64,000 nucleotides of DNA from Elgaria multicarinata webbii. Taxonomy: Eukaryota; Chordata; Lepidosauria; Squamata; Anguidae. Below are positions 54,401-63,163 of the stretch, piece after piece. The notes beneath the pieces were generated by a model that was given only the letters and a program-made list of their open reading frames with translations, did not search any database and was not told where the DNA came from. The stretch spans positions 122,487,681 through 122,551,680 of the forward strand of contig NC_086172.1 in assembly GCF_023053635.1 (NCBI RefSeq), in the 5' to 3' direction. A program made the position numbers and the translations under genes. Numbering within the stretch: position 1 is the stretch's first letter; the number at the start of each line of letters is the position of its first letter.

Positions 54401-55661
54401 CACCTAAAGGGACAGGTGAGACTCTGGGGGATTGGCACGAGGCCTGAGATCCATCCCTGTTGGGTCTCAGTTTGCCTGAATGTAGTTCTCCTTGGCCACC
54501 TCTTGGTCGTTGATGTGCTTCTTGTTGTCTGTGCAGGGGAAACCATAGCCTGGATTCTCCCATTTACCTCTGGGGGATTCTTATACATCGCCTTGGTGAA
54601 TGTCGTGCCTGATCTCTTAGAGGAGAAGAATCCTTGGTAAGTGTCTCTGCTCTGGCTATTTATGAAGAAAGGTGTCAGCAGTTGAAAAAACAGAGAGTCC
54701 CGCAGCACCTCAAACACTCACAAATATATTGTGGCATGAATTTTCCGGGGTCAGCGCCCGCTTCATCGGATACATGCTTTTCAGCTTAGAAAGCAAATTA
54801 ACTTGTGAAAGCAGAGACAATAAGGAAAGTTGTGTTTTTACTTCAGACAATTACGGAAGAGCAAGATAACTTGATTAGCAGGGATGCAAGAACATTGTTT
54901 GCAAAACATAGGAGCCCGTAAGATTTTCTGGGAGCTGTTTTGAAGAGAGGCAGGCAGACAGACCTGACTGCAGGAGTGAAAGGAGGAATCCTCCTTTTGT
55001 TGACATCTCATCTTGCCTGAATTAACTGGGATTGATTTGTAACAGCATACAGTGGTACTATGTCTCTAGCAGGAAGCAGGGCCTTCTCTGCCCTGGCAAC
55101 TTCCTTTTGGAATGCTCTCCCCCAGGAAATCCAGAGGGCGCGTTCCTTGGCGACTTCCAGAAAATAAGCCAAAGCTTTTTAAATTTAATTTTACCAGGTC
55201 TCTGGAGGTTGTGGTGTCAGGGTTGTGTCCCACCCACGCACCCCATGCTGCTGATTATCCTTTCCTTAGTGTTTTGTTATTCTGCCTGTTTCTCAATGGC
55301 TTAATTGTTTTTACAATATATTATTGTTATAAACCAGGGGTGAGGACAACTTGTGGCCCTCTTGATGCTTTGGCCTAGAACTCCCATCAGCCGACATAGT
55401 CAATGGTGAGGGATCATGGGAGTTACAGGGCAAAGAACACCTGGAGGGCCACAAGCTGTCCACCCCTGTTACAAACTGCCTTTAGAGTCCCAAGAAGGAT
55501 CAAAATAAGCCCCAAATACATATATCTCCTGCCTGATCTTCAGCCCATGCTCTCTTCTTTGTCATTGTCTCCTTCCTCCGCCTAGGAACTCTGTGCAACA
55601 AGTCCTCCTCCTGTGTACTGGCATCATTGTCATGGTGCTCCTCTCACTCACTCCGGAATGA
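45012..55661 (+). CDS. SLC39A13: SLC39A13 (ZIP13 zinc transporter), complete, nine coding exons
   Basis: ZIP13 moves zinc from Golgi/vesicle stores to the cytosol; loss in humans causes a spondylodysplastic Ehlers-Danlos form. Coding exons: 45012-45282, 47885-47998, 50900-51021, 51830-51976, 52965-53054, 53533-53583, 54283-54415, 54537-54636, 55586-55661. All introns begin GT and end AG, phases agree, and the total is 1104 nt (367 aa plus stop), close to the human 364/371 aa. Landmarks: signal-like N-terminus (residues 3-23), [18 protein letters not shown] before TM1, [20 protein letters not shown] (TM2), [19 protein letters not shown] (TM3), low-conservation loop 170-218, TM4 metal motif DNFTHG (231-236), TM5 HEIPHE (260-265) continuing MGD, TM6 around LQLSTALGG-like [17 protein letters not shown], then [20 protein letters not shown] and a C-terminal TM. 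Start chosen at 45012 (ATG ATG); the second ATG at 45015 is equally possible. Confidence 0.97.
45817..45852. mobile_element. P-MITE left part (split)
   Basis: GCAGCCTTCCTCAACCTGGG and GCGCTCCAGATGTTT; the element continues at 46941 on the other side of CR1. Confidence 0.78.
45853..46940 (+). mobile_element. CR1 LINE, 5'-truncated, inserted in a P-MITE
   Basis: Non-LTR retrotransposon of the chicken-repeat-1 clade. It starts in RT ([20 protein letters not shown]-like region, then [18 protein letters not shown]), contains the catalytic [11 protein letters not shown] and runs to [16 protein letters not shown]. The frame 46014-46850 (278 codons) is open to the natural stop. A short duplication (TTTTTATTAATTAATCATTA) just before it adds a stop. 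The 3' end has GTTGGACTCGATGGCC and three ATTCTATG repeats. It is the best CR1 copy in the window and sits in an SLC39A13 intron in sense. Confidence 0.95.
46941..47026. mobile_element. P-MITE right part (split)
   Basis: ATGCCCCAGCCAGCTCTGGC, GGGGCATTCTGGGAGATGCA, then CATCTGGAGCGCCCCAGGTT and GAGGAAGGCTGC, complementary to the part at 45817. Confidence 0.78.
47166..47338. mobile_element. A-MITE with duplicated left arm
   Basis: CCCTGTTCAGAAGACACCTT occurs at 47166 and a second GTGTTCAGAAGACACATT at 47229, while the right arm (GGTTTAAGGTGTCTTCTGAA) occurs once at 47309. Either a tandem left-arm duplication or one copy inserted in another. Confidence 0.75.
47885..47998 (+). CDS. SLC39A13: SLC39A13 coding exon 2
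   Basis: Acceptor ...TTATCTTTCAG, donor GTAATA. Residues 91-128 plus one base: [20 protein letters not shown] followed by [14 protein letters not shown]2. Phase 1 on both sides. Confidence 0.97.
48263..48416. mobile_element. P-MITE with doubled right part
   Basis: CCAGCCTTCCCCCAACCTGA left; two right-end-like blocks, CACATCTGGAGGGACGTGGG and CACATCCGGAAGGTGCCAGG, so either duplicated or two partial copies. Confidence 0.7.
48952..48971 (+). repeat. (TC)n microsatellite
   Basis: About ten TC units. Confidence 0.9.
49438..49512. mobile_element. P-MITE, interrupted by a hAT-like element
   Basis: TGACAGCTGTGCTGGCTGAG, GTGAGTTGTAGTCCCACACA, TCTGGAAAACACCAGGTTAG. The expected GAAGGCTGCTCTA end appears after the inserted element at 50393-50405. 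Confidence 0.7.
49513..50389. mobile_element. 877-bp hAT-like element (TAG ends) nested in a P-MITE
   Basis: The left end TAGAGGTGTAAAATTTCCAG resembles the complement of the right end, TAGAGATGTGAAGGCCTGG. Flanks GATAAGGC (49505-49512) and GGGAAGGC (50390-50397) match at 6 of 8 bases. The interior is AT-rich. On the minus strand 50170-49989 stays open for about 58 residues and ends [13 protein letters not shown] then stop; this may be a coding remnant, but I cannot assign it. Confidence 0.68.
50442..50714. mobile_element. Palindromic MITE ending GGCCTGATGTGCATGTAATG
   Basis: The right end CATTATGTGTGCACCAGGTC is the mirror of the left. The inside has repeated GGTTGT / ACAACC motifs (GTTGTTGGGTTGGGTTG). 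About 27 bp of inverted terminus; non-coding. Confidence 0.72.
50821..50877 (+). repeat. (TTTC)n microsatellite at the exon 3 acceptor
   Basis: About 11-12 TTTC units followed by CCCCTCCCCCACCCCCCACT, together forming an unusually long polypyrimidine tract of about 75 bases ahead of the exon at 50900. Confidence 0.96.
50900..51021 (+). CDS. SLC39A13: SLC39A13 coding exon 3
   Basis: Acceptor CCACTCCAG, donor GTGAGT. Residues 129-169: [10 protein letters not shown] then [20 protein letters not shown] (TM3) and [11 protein letters not shown]. Enters in phase 1, leaves in phase 0. Confidence 0.97.
51379..51423 (+). repeat. (GT)n microsatellite
   Basis: About 22 GT units. Confidence 0.96.
51528..51665. 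mobile_element. P-MITE
   Basis: CCACCCGGTGCCCTCCAGTT left; CACATCTGGAGGGCACCAGC right; core ATGCTGGCTGGGGATGCTGG. Confidence 0.75.
51830..51976 (+). CDS. SLC39A13: SLC39A13 coding exon 4 (variable loop)
   Basis: Acceptor GTGATGCAG, donor GTAAAC. Residues 170-218 ([16 protein letters not shown] ... [10 protein letters not shown]), the cytosolic loop between TM3 and TM4, poorly conserved and with a single His, as expected for ZIP13 and unlike His-rich LIV-1 relatives. Assigned from frame continuity and the terminal K-I-K before ISGYLNLL. Confidence 0.88.
51977..52964 (+). other. SLC39A13 intron 4
   Basis: 1.0 kb without recognisable transposon ends; CACACCC-rich tract at 52557-52590. Confidence 0.8.
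52965..53054 (+). CDS. SLC39A13: SLC39A13 coding exon 5 (TM4 metal site)
   Basis: Acceptor CTTCTGCAG, donor GTAAGT. Residues 219-248: [20 protein letters not shown] and [16 protein letters not shown] carries the Asp/Asn/His that line the transport path. Confidence 0.98.
53152..53275. mobile_element. P-MITE in intron 5
   Basis: CAGGAGGCCCTCCACATGTT left; CAACCTCTGGAGGGCCACCA right; core ACAATTCCCATCATCCCTGA. Confidence 0.82.
53533..53583 (+). CDS. SLC39A13: SLC39A13 coding exon 6 (TM5 metal site)
   Basis: Acceptor CACTGGCTGCAG, donor GTGAGT. Residues 249-265: [17 protein letters not shown], the zinc-binding HExPHE signature of the LIV-1 subfamily of ZIP transporters. Only 51 nt. Confidence 0.98.
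53670..53862 (+). mobile_element. tRNA-derived SINE (Sauria-type, tentative)
   Basis: CCAGGCTCTAGTCCCCACTC is a box-B-like region, followed by AGCCATGAAGCTCCCTGGGT, GACTTTGGGCCAGTCGCTGA and CACCTTGGGCTCCTTGGAGG. The 5' tRNA part is short or decayed. It ends near AACAAATAAATCC. Confidence 0.6.
54283..54415 (+). CDS. SLC39A13: SLC39A13 coding exon 7
   Basis: Acceptor GTGTCTCCATAG, donor GTGAGA. Residues 266-309 plus one base: [44 protein letters not shown]. Extends the HEIPHE motif with GD and encodes TM6. Confidence 0.98.
54537..54636 (+). CDS. SLC39A13: SLC39A13 coding exon 8
   Basis: Acceptor TTGTCTGTGCAG, donor GTAAGT. Residues 310-342 plus two bases: [33 protein letters not shown]. It lacks the seven extra residues that the longer human isoform has before ETAAW. 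Confidence 0.98.
54688..54790 (+). repeat. Dispersed reptile-type repeat fragment in intron 8
   Basis: ACAGAGAGTCCCGCAGCACC, TATATTGTGGCATGAATTTT, CGCTTCATCGGATACATGC; same family as 33042-33165. Confidence 0.5.
55060..55330 (+). mobile_element. L2-like LINE C-terminal/3' fragment
   Basis: GGCCTTCTCTGCCCTGGCAA, TTTTGGAATGCTCTCCCCCA encode a decayed [17 protein letters not shown] block; the tail is atypical (ends near TATTGTTATAAACC). Confidence 0.5.
55335..55469. mobile_element. P-MITE in intron 8
   Basis: CAGGGGTGAGGACAACTTGT left; GGCCACAAGCTGTCCACCCC right. Lies just upstream of the last exon. Confidence 0.83.
55586..55661 (+). CDS. SLC39A13: SLC39A13 coding exon 9 with stop
   Basis: Acceptor CCTCCGCCTAG. 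Residues 343-367: [20 protein letters not shown] then SLTPE and TGA at 55659-55661. Last TM helix. The C-terminus SLTPE differs from human SLFVD. Confidence 0.96.
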
Positions 55662-56599
55662 GTGACGCCTGCTCAGGCCTCCTGCTGCTGCTTCCCAAAG
55701 CTGCCTTCATTCTGAACTGTTACAAAGCAATAAGGGACACCCTTGGATTTGTCTTCGTTGTGTGCCTGTGGACCTGGCTGTTACCATGAGAGGCGAAGAG
55801 AGGAAGCCTGGGGTTTTTTTTGGGGGGGGGGGGCGTGAATGCTGGACTCCTTTTCTTGTTTTTCAAGTGTCACAAACCAGGACTGCCAAAGTGTTGAGAA
55901 AAGGAAGTGAGTAGCGTTGTGTGTGTTTTTAGGGTTGAGTGTGTGTGTGTTTTTAAAAAAATTATTATTTAAACAAGAAGTTGCAATGAAGAGAGGAACG
56001 GCTTTTGGTGGTATGGACAGTGATGCTGACTGGACTTGGGCGGGGGTGTCTGTGCCAGAATTGCTGGGGCAAATCTCCAAATTTGAGGAAAAGGCAAGAT
56101 GGCAGCAGCTGCACAGAGATGAAAGAGGGATCTTCCATCGCAGGCTCAAAGGCGTAGGAAGAAGTGTTCTGAAACAGATACCTTTTCCATGTTTGTTTTG
56201 GGAGCAACCTAGGAAGCTGCCTTTTACCTGGACAGGCTGAATTTGTCCATCTAGCCAGTATTGTTTATTTGGACTGGCTGTGACTCTTCAGGCCTGCTGG
56301 TACAGAGGGATCTTTCCCCTCTCTGCACCCAGAGACCCTTTTTCTAAATGGAGACAGCAGGGAATGGACCTGGGACCTTCTGCAGGCAACGTCTGTGTGC
56401 TGCCGCTGAGTTTGGCTTCCTCCCCGTAGCTTTCCAGGTCTTCTGGGAGAAGGTCATCTCCTGCTTGATCCTTTCCCTCTTCCCAAGCTGGTAACTTGAA
56501 GATCACTTTGGACTGAGCTGGTCCTTCGCTGGGCTCCTTTCGCACATATGCATTATATTGAAATCGGAATTCACATGGGAAACTTTCTCCTTCCTCCAC
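55662..56599 (+). other. SLC39A13 3' UTR and flank
   Basis: No canonical AATAAA close to the stop. AATAAG at 55730 is a weak candidate; ATTAAA occurs much later (about 57619, 58149, 59574). The UTR end cannot be fixed from sequence. A G run lies at 55826 and an imperfect GTGTGTGTTTT tandem at 55918-55950. Confidence 0.4.
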
Positions 56600-56707
56600 C
56601 TTGGGCCCCCAAGGTTGGTCAGGCTACTACTTTCATCATCCCCAGCCAGCTGGGCCAGTAGTCAGAAATGATGGGGGTTGTAGTCCAGCAACATCTAGGG
56701 GCCCAAG
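56600..56707. mobile_element. P-MITE
   Basis: CTTGGGCCCCCAAGGTTGGT left (altered); GTCCAGCAACATCTAGGGGC right; core GATGGGGGTTGTAGTCC. Confidence 0.7.
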
Positions 56708-56832
56708 ATACCCCCGAGAGAGATCATCATACCCTACTTCCATCCACAGCAGTGGCACAACTTAAATTGGGAAGGGTTTCTGATCTTTCCTGGCCATAGG
56801 GCAGCTTGAAAGCAGCAGGTTCAACCCCTGAG

Positions 56833-56962
56833 ACACGGGTGGGGAACGTGGGGCCTTCCCAATATTGTTGGACTGCAACTCCCATCTGCCCTGGCCAGCA
56901 TAGCCAGCAGTGAGGGAGGGCGCAAAGCCACAACAGCTGGAGGGCCACATGCTCCCCTTCCC
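56833..56962. mobile_element. P-MITE
   Basis: ACGGGTGGGGAACGTGGGGC left; GCTGGAGGGCCACATGCTCC right; TGTTGGACTGCAACTCCCAT. Confidence 0.8.
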
Positions 56963-57174
56963 TACAGTAACATATTTAGCTTTCCTTTGGGCTCACTTGG
57001 TAGCTACTTGAGGAATGAACTGGGCCTGCCTTCTGCCATGGTGGATAAGAGAAAACCAGTCAGTGGGGAAGGTACAGCGGAGCATACAGAGGCAATATGA
57101 GGGGGGAAAGGTATGCTCAACGCTTTGCTAGGAAATTTGGGGGAGAAGAGCAGAAGAGGGGTCAGAAACGTAGG

Positions 57175-57308
57175 CAGGGATGGGCAACTTGCGGCACTCC
57201 AGGTATTTGCCCTACAACTCCCATCAGCCCTTGCCAGTATAGCAAATGGTGAGGGATGCTGTGAGTTGTAGGCTGGAAGATCTGGAGGGCCACAAGTTGC
57301 CCAGCCCC
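57175..57308. mobile_element. P-MITE, well preserved
   Basis: CAGGGATGGGCAACTTGCGG left; GGGCCACAAGTTGCCCAGCC right; core CTACAACTCCCATCAGCCCT. Confidence 0.85.
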
Positions 57309-59984
57309 AACAGTGGGAAAGGAGAAGAAACTATGAACTCTGCGTGGACATGGAAGCCTCACCTGAACGAAAGGAAGTGTGGCTCAGGGGTGAAGGAACC
57401 GGCCCCTCCTTATGCTGGTTTCTAGGAATTTGGCACACTTTCAAGCCATTCTCTTAAGAGCTGCAAAAAGAAAAAAAAAAGGGGGGGGAGTGCGATTCTG
57501 TATCCATTTCTTGTAGTTATATGTTGCCGAATGGCACTGTGTAAATCCAGAGCTCTGATAGTTAGTGGGCCTCTGATAGGGAGTCTCCTTGGAATATCTT
57601 TGGCAAACCAGTATATTTGTATTAAAAATCAGGGCTGTCACTGGGTTAGAGTGTCCTCTGCCTCTCGACCGCCATCTTTTCAAGTGGTTCTGGGAGCGGA
57701 TGAGACGAATGGCAACAGGTCCTAGCACTGAAAGTGGCAGAGTTTCAGCCTGCTGCTATTCCTTTAGCCTGGCACAGCAAAAAGAAACGCAGGGCAAGGT
57801 AGCTTCAGGCAATGCCGCTGCCTGCATTATCCCCGTGCAGTGGGCCCTGGCATTTTGCCCCAGCATTGCAGGGTAAATGTTTTTTTTTAAAAATAGTCCT
57901 AAACAGTCCCTGACTGTGGAGCTGGCCAGCCTCTGCTGTGTGCACGTTCCCTCGGTGCGTGAAACACCTTTTCCTTCCTGACTTGCACCAGTTGCCTGAG
58001 CAGCCTCATCCTTTGAATTGACTTGAACGGTCTTGGAATGGGCAATGGCACGCACCAGCCTTTCCCAGCCTGGTACTTTCAGGTGCCCCATTTCCCTTTA
58101 AAAACATTCCTGGGGAGGCTCCTGCTGCCCAGTGTAGATCCATCCTTAATTAAACTTGAGGGAGGCTGACCCCATTTATGTGTGTTGCTGTGGCAGGTCT
58201 GTCTATGACAAAGTTTGAGAACACCTGCTTGAGAATGTTTCAAGAAGAGGCCAGGAAGGTTCAGGCTGTAATAAGCTCCTGGGTTCCCCGCCCCCATGTA
58301 TGACACACCTTTAATTCCCAGAGACTGCCATCCTCAGATCCTTTGTTCGAGGAATTCCAATGACGCCTGTGTAGGGCTCTGTGAATTCAGTGCCTGAGAC
58401 AATTGTGTATTAGCTCTGCTCCATTGCACAAAGATCCCATAGGTCAGCCCCGTGTGCAATGCGCTGAACGTGCATCTGATGTGCTGGCAGTTTGTGGAAT
58501 GTAAACTGGGCAGAACCATAAATGAGACAAGCACTTAGCTGCAGTCTGCATGAGCAACATCCAGTGTTGGGTCACCATCTCTGCTTAAGGAGGGATGGAG
58601 AGCCACTTACACAGCAGATTTCTGTTGCATTACAGTGGGAACAGGGCCTTAAATCTGTGGGAATGAAGACGTTGTGAATTTGGTTTGGTTTGGTGACTTC
58701 AGTTGAAGTATGCTTGCCTGTAGCAGCCATTCAGAGGAAAGTTTTGATCACCTCTCCTACAACGCAGCAATGAGTGCAGCTAGTCTGGCTCGTTGACTCT
58801 GATCATGATGTATGCTCCTTCTCTGTCCCTCCCTCCCCCTTCTCTCTCTTTGCCCTTGGAAAGTTGCCTTTCCCTAACAGCTGTTCTCAGCTGTTAGGCC
58901 TCCAGCTTCAGAAATGGATTGCTCCCAAAAAGACACCCTTCCTCTCTCTGGGATCCGGTGTGGTTAATCATTATTAGGCACTTAGTGACACTCCAAAACT
59001 CCACTCCATCACTGTCGGTCTCACTCCTGCGTGGACAGGCTTGCTAGCAAACCTCCTTGGAGGTGGTAAAAGAGCCATGTAGGACACCGTATCTGATACT
59101 TTCCGAGACTATTTGTTGCCCTGGTTGGCATTGGTAAGAGCTTTGGTGCACTCCCAGGACAAGTACACAGAAGCTCATGTTATTTGCATCAGAGTTGGGT
59201 CTGGCGTAGGCTACAAGCTACAGCAGGAATTCACTGCTCACTGTTCAGGAATGCAAAGTGGGTGACATTGACTCATTAATCTGTGAGTTGTTGACGTTGG
59301 CTTGCAGCCCAGGCTGCCTGGACGGAGTTTACAGATCTTGGGAAGCTTCACCTAAAGGGGCCGTTCAAGGGAGGAGGCCTCTGCTGCATTTGGCAACGGC
59401 CTCACAGTGTTACACATAGGACCTGGTGGGGAGTGTGGTTAATATCTCCACTGTATTCGTCACTTTAGGAAATGCAGAGAGAATCCTATTTTTCTAGCTT
59501 TATTTTGCACTAGCTCTTGTGCATTCTCATTCATCTGTATTGATCTACTTTGCATGGAGGCAATAGAGATGACATTAAAACAACAACAACACAACACGAT
59601 GAGTGTGGATTCTTATTTATAGGCATGGATGCTTTCCCTTTTTCCTTGTGCTCCAGAGCATTCCTAACTGAAATATGGCACATGATTGAAAGAAGCAGCT
59701 CTGCCTTTGGTCTGTAAGGGGAAATAACCTAAAAGGCCAGGTAGTCCAACCCCCTGCTCCAAAGCAGGATCACCCACAACTCAGTACATTTTCACCCTCT
59801 CACCCTCTGCAGAGCGAGAATTCACACAGTGCAAAACCAAGTGCAGAATTAGTGCAAAACCAAGTGCAGAATTAGTATATTCTTGGGAAGGTGGGGGAGC
59901 CTACTAAGAATTGCTGGATTAGACTAAAATTCCACCTAATCCATTCTCATTGCCTCTGCATCTGGAGGGATTCCCCCCCACCCC
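57309..59984. other. Intergenic; no gene recognised
   Basis: Mostly without repeat ends. A CR1 3' fragment in antisense (AGTCCAACCCCCTGCTCCAA) lies at about 59735-59800. (CAA)n at 59580-59595. A short tandem GTGCAAAACCAAGTGCAGAATTA (two copies) is at 59827-59875. Confidence 0.45.
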
Positions 59985-60232
59985 CAGGAGGCCTTCATGA
60001 TCCTCCTCTCCATTTTCTCCTTGCAACAACCCTGTAGGTAGGTAAGAGATAGGTTAGGCTGAGAGTCAGTGACTGGCCCAAAATCACCTAGGGCATAATC
60101 CATGCTTAGAAAAACGCCCTTCAGCTCCCAGCTAGTATGTCTAAACATGCATGGGATTGCACCCCTAGTGAGCTTCAAGGCAGAGTGGGGACTGGAACCC
60201 ATACTCTAAGCACTACACCACTGGCCCACCAA
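59985..60232 (-). mobile_element. tRNA-derived SINE, split by an N-MITE
   Basis: Antisense of the family at 53670: GTTAGGCTGAGAGTCAGTGA, CTGGCCCAAAATCACCTA, then after the insertion CTAGTGAGCTTCAAGGCAGA and GTGGGGACTGGAACCCATAC, TAAGCACTACACCACTGGCC (the tRNA-like head with box A/B remains). This copy keeps the tRNA part better than the other. Confidence 0.72.
60099..60167. mobile_element. N-MITE inside the SINE
   Basis: GGGCATAATCCATGCTTAGA pairs with TCTAAACATGCATGGGATTG. CTA stands on both sides (CACCTA / CTAGTGAG), a possible 3-base target duplication. Confidence 0.75.
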
Positions 60233-60690
60233 CAGGTGACTTCTGGGGCAAGATTTTTCCTCTGTTGTCTCCAGCATCTGATCTTCAGATCTGTACTGCC
60301 TCTGAACTTGGAATCTCCATTTAGGGATCAAGGCTTATAGGTCTCTCAACACCTGTCTTTCATGAATTTGCCTAATCTCTCCTCACTTTTTTTTAAAAAA
60401 TGAACTCCATATAATCCAGTCAGGAGATGAGCCAGAGGAAAATGCAAACATACTCATAGAGGCAGTAGCCAACTAGTCCTCAAATACTCTCCCAATTCCA
60501 AATGTGGTCCCCAGATACTCTTTGACTGAGAGGTGAATTCAATCATCCAGACTCCCTAAAAGAATTTGCGGAGAAGCTACCTCCTGTGTTTATTGGTGAA
60601 AGAGCTTGACTGGTTTCTGCAAGAATATTAGCCCTGCGATCTTTTCATTTTCATCTTGAGCCCATCAGGCCTATAATGTGAAGCTAGATC

Positions 60691-60780
60691 ATGAGTGGGT
60701 GACTTATGGCCTCCAGATGTTTTGGCCTACAACTCCAATCAGCCCTGGTAAGGAATGAAGGGGGTTACTGTCTGTAACTA
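60691..60780. mobile_element. P-MITE, right end lost
   Basis: ATGAGTGGGTGACTTATGGC, CTCCAGATGTTTTGGCCTAC; ends at GAAGGGGGTTACTG. Confidence 0.65.
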
Positions 60781-60911
60781 AGCCTTAGGAGAGATATTTC
60801 AATATTTGAAGAGTGGGGGACTGCACAAATGCTGGCAGGGCCAGAGGAAAGGGCAAAGCAGTCTCAGAAAACCCTGGGGGCTGGATTGTGCCCGGGGAGC
60901 TGAGGCTTGGC

Positions 60912-61010
60912 CAGTGGAGGCTGGTGGCCCTGATGTCAGTCGGGTGGTGAATCTGCTCCTGGTTTCAGTCAGAACTCTAAAGGAGCTCTCCAAGGTGCAG
61001 GAGTTCCATA
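60912..61010. mobile_element. S-MITE, truncated
   Basis: CAGTGGAGGCTGGTGGCCCT, GTTTCAGTCAGAACTCTAAA, GGAGCTCTCCAAGG; the right arm is missing. Confidence 0.75.
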
Positions 61011-61034
61011 TAGGTAGTCATAGAAGATAAGATT

Positions 61035-61330
61035 AATCCCCTTTTAAAAGACAGCTAAGCTAGTGAGCATCACCAGATCTTGTGGCTGTAAATTCTATCA
61101 ACGAATTATGTACTCTGTAACAGAGTACTTTGTGACCTGAATGCTCCTGCCATTATGAGAGAAGGAGAAAATCTTCCCTTTCCCACCATATCTTGCATAA
61201 CTTTGTAAACCTCTGTCATTTCCACCCCTTACTCATCTCAACTAAAAAGCCCTACATGTTTGAACCTTTCCTCCTAGGAAAAGTGCTCCAGTTGCCCTGA
61301 TCATCTGACACAGATAGTTCATCAATCCCA
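61035..61330 (-). mobile_element. CR1/L3-type LINE fragment, decayed
   Basis: AGTGAGCATCACCAGATCTT, TGTGGCTGTAAATTCTATCA, GTAAACCTCTGTCATTTCCA align in order with 33635-33870 and 43120-43340. Confidence 0.65.
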
Positions 61331-61359
61331 TCTGGGGTGGGTGGGATCCCTTTAAAGTC

Positions 61360-61640
61360 AGGCGTGTTGAATGACTTTTAGCTCAAGGATTGAATTCCAC
61401 TTCAGAGAAGTGCTTGGAGGCTGCATTCCAGTGCTGGGTGTGTCTTAGGCAAAAAAGGGGGTGGGGCCCAAGGCAAAAATGGAGCAGAGCCAAAATTCCA
61501 AAAATACCAGCACATTTTAGCTTAATACTCTTACTGCCAGTAACCAAAACTTAGGAGGGGGCACTTCAACCTTCTAGAACTGGAGAAAAACTTCACAAAT
61601 TCCAGAAAACCACCAAATGATTGATGGTCAGGGGAAAGGC
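61360..61640. repeat. Dispersed repeat, second copy (see 20340)
   Basis: CAGGCGTGTTGAATGACTTT, ATACCAGCACATTTTAGCTT, CCAGAAAACCACCAAATGAT. Confidence 0.6.
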
Positions 61641-61654
61641 AGTAAGAGGCACTA

Positions 61655-61808
61655 TGCCTATGTGCACCATTTGCTGGGGAACATGGGTGGGAGGGTGGTG
61701 CTGCACCATGTCCTGCTTGTGGGTTCTTGGTCAACAGCTAGTTGGCCACTGTGTGAACAGAGTGCTGGACTAGATGGGCCCTTCTACTGATCCAGCATGT
61801 TCTTAAAG
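61655..61808 (+). mobile_element. CR1/L3-type LINE 3' tip
   Basis: TTTGCTGGGGAACATGGGTG, GTGCTGCACCATGTCCTGCT, GAGTGCTGGACTAGATGGGC, GATCCAGCATGTTCTTA. Confidence 0.8.
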
Positions 61809-63016
61809 GGGATGATACCAGGGAAGGTGTCATGGCCTACTAGGGAACACCACAAGGCTGAATTGGGCTCTGAGTCAGGCTTGTTTTGGCCCTCAGTTCT
61901 GAATCCCAGTAATAAGTGAAGCCAAGCCTCAAGACTGACCAGCTTCTAGGATTTTTGAGTACAGTGTACACCTGTTTGACTTGGACAAGTTTTAAGTGTC
62001 TGAAACTAAACAAATTGAAGTGTTCTTTCTGCTGGTTTGGTTTTATGTTGGGTAGAGAAGATGGGGCCATAGTCAGGGGCAGCCAAGCACCCCAAAATTT
62101 TGTCTGCCCCCTATTTTCTTCTTCAACCAATTAAATTTATTTTGGACATCCTTTGTTTTTCTTCTTATAGGTAAAGGTGCTATTATTTGGGACAGAGTAC
62201 TATTCCTAATAGTACATACAGCAGAGGGCATACCTGAGATGAAGGAACATTTTGACTTATGTGTACATAGATAGATAGATAGATTTAAAGGGTATGTTGC
62301 TCACATTTATAATACCTGTTCTTTCAAACACCTGTTGGTTCAATGATGGACTGGACACTTGGATTCGGTTACTCTTAGACATTCCACACTCAAATTAATC
62401 AGTGCATCTCCCCCATGTGAAAATGTTGTCATCTAAAAACTGAGCTATTGGAATGCTGAATTGGATCAGTAGTCTTTTTTCTCCTTATTGAAATTATGCT
62501 GTCTTATGCTAAAAGTACTGGGCTATCTTATGCTAAAAGTATCTTATCTTATGTTAATAGTTTTTCTTATGCTAAAAGTGCTAGGAAATCCCCCCCCCCC
62601 AACTTTTAGGGTGGCTACAGGCCTGGTGGGAGAGCATCTGCTTGGCCTGCAGCCTTTGCCACCACCAGTTAGAGGATCCTTTTATTAGCAGGGCTAGGGA
62701 AGACTGCTCTACCTGAACCCCCAAAGAGCTGCTGCTGCCACCAGTCAGAACAGACAATACTAGCCTGGAAGAACCAATCATCTGCCTCTTTATAAGGTAG
62801 CTTCATGTGTCACTATCCATGGAAGCCCTTCTAATTAGGGCAGTGTGGGGTCACTGCCAGGGCTTGAGACACCCTAGAAGTCAGGACCTGCTTTCTGCCC
62901 TGACGGTCTCGACATGTCTCCACATGCGGTGTAGCCAGTGCCAGTTATTCCACATGGTGGTGGACCTGCATTCAAAACATGCACAGAAGCACTCTCTTTT
63001 GGCCACATATGACTTC
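61809..63016. other. Intergenic; no gene recognised
   Basis: A TTATGCTAAAAGT motif repeats imperfectly five times at 62500-62580 (a decayed minisatellite of about 18-24 bp), and (ATAG)n lies at 62266-62285. Otherwise nothing recognised. Confidence 0.45.
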
Positions 63017-63143
63017 AGCTTTCCCCAACCTCGTGCCCTCCAGATGTGTTGGACTGCAACTCCCATCATGGACATGGTGTCAGGGGGTGATAAGGCTTGC
63101 AGTCCAACAAACGCATGTGGAAGATGCAAGGTCGGCTAAGGCA
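63017..63143. mobile_element. P-MITE
   Basis: GCTTTCCCCAACCTCGTGCC, CTCCAGATGTGTTGGACTGC left; right arm decayed (CTTGCAGTCCAACAAACGCA). Confidence 0.72.
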
Positions 63144-63163
63144 GTTTGCTCTGGCTTGAAATG

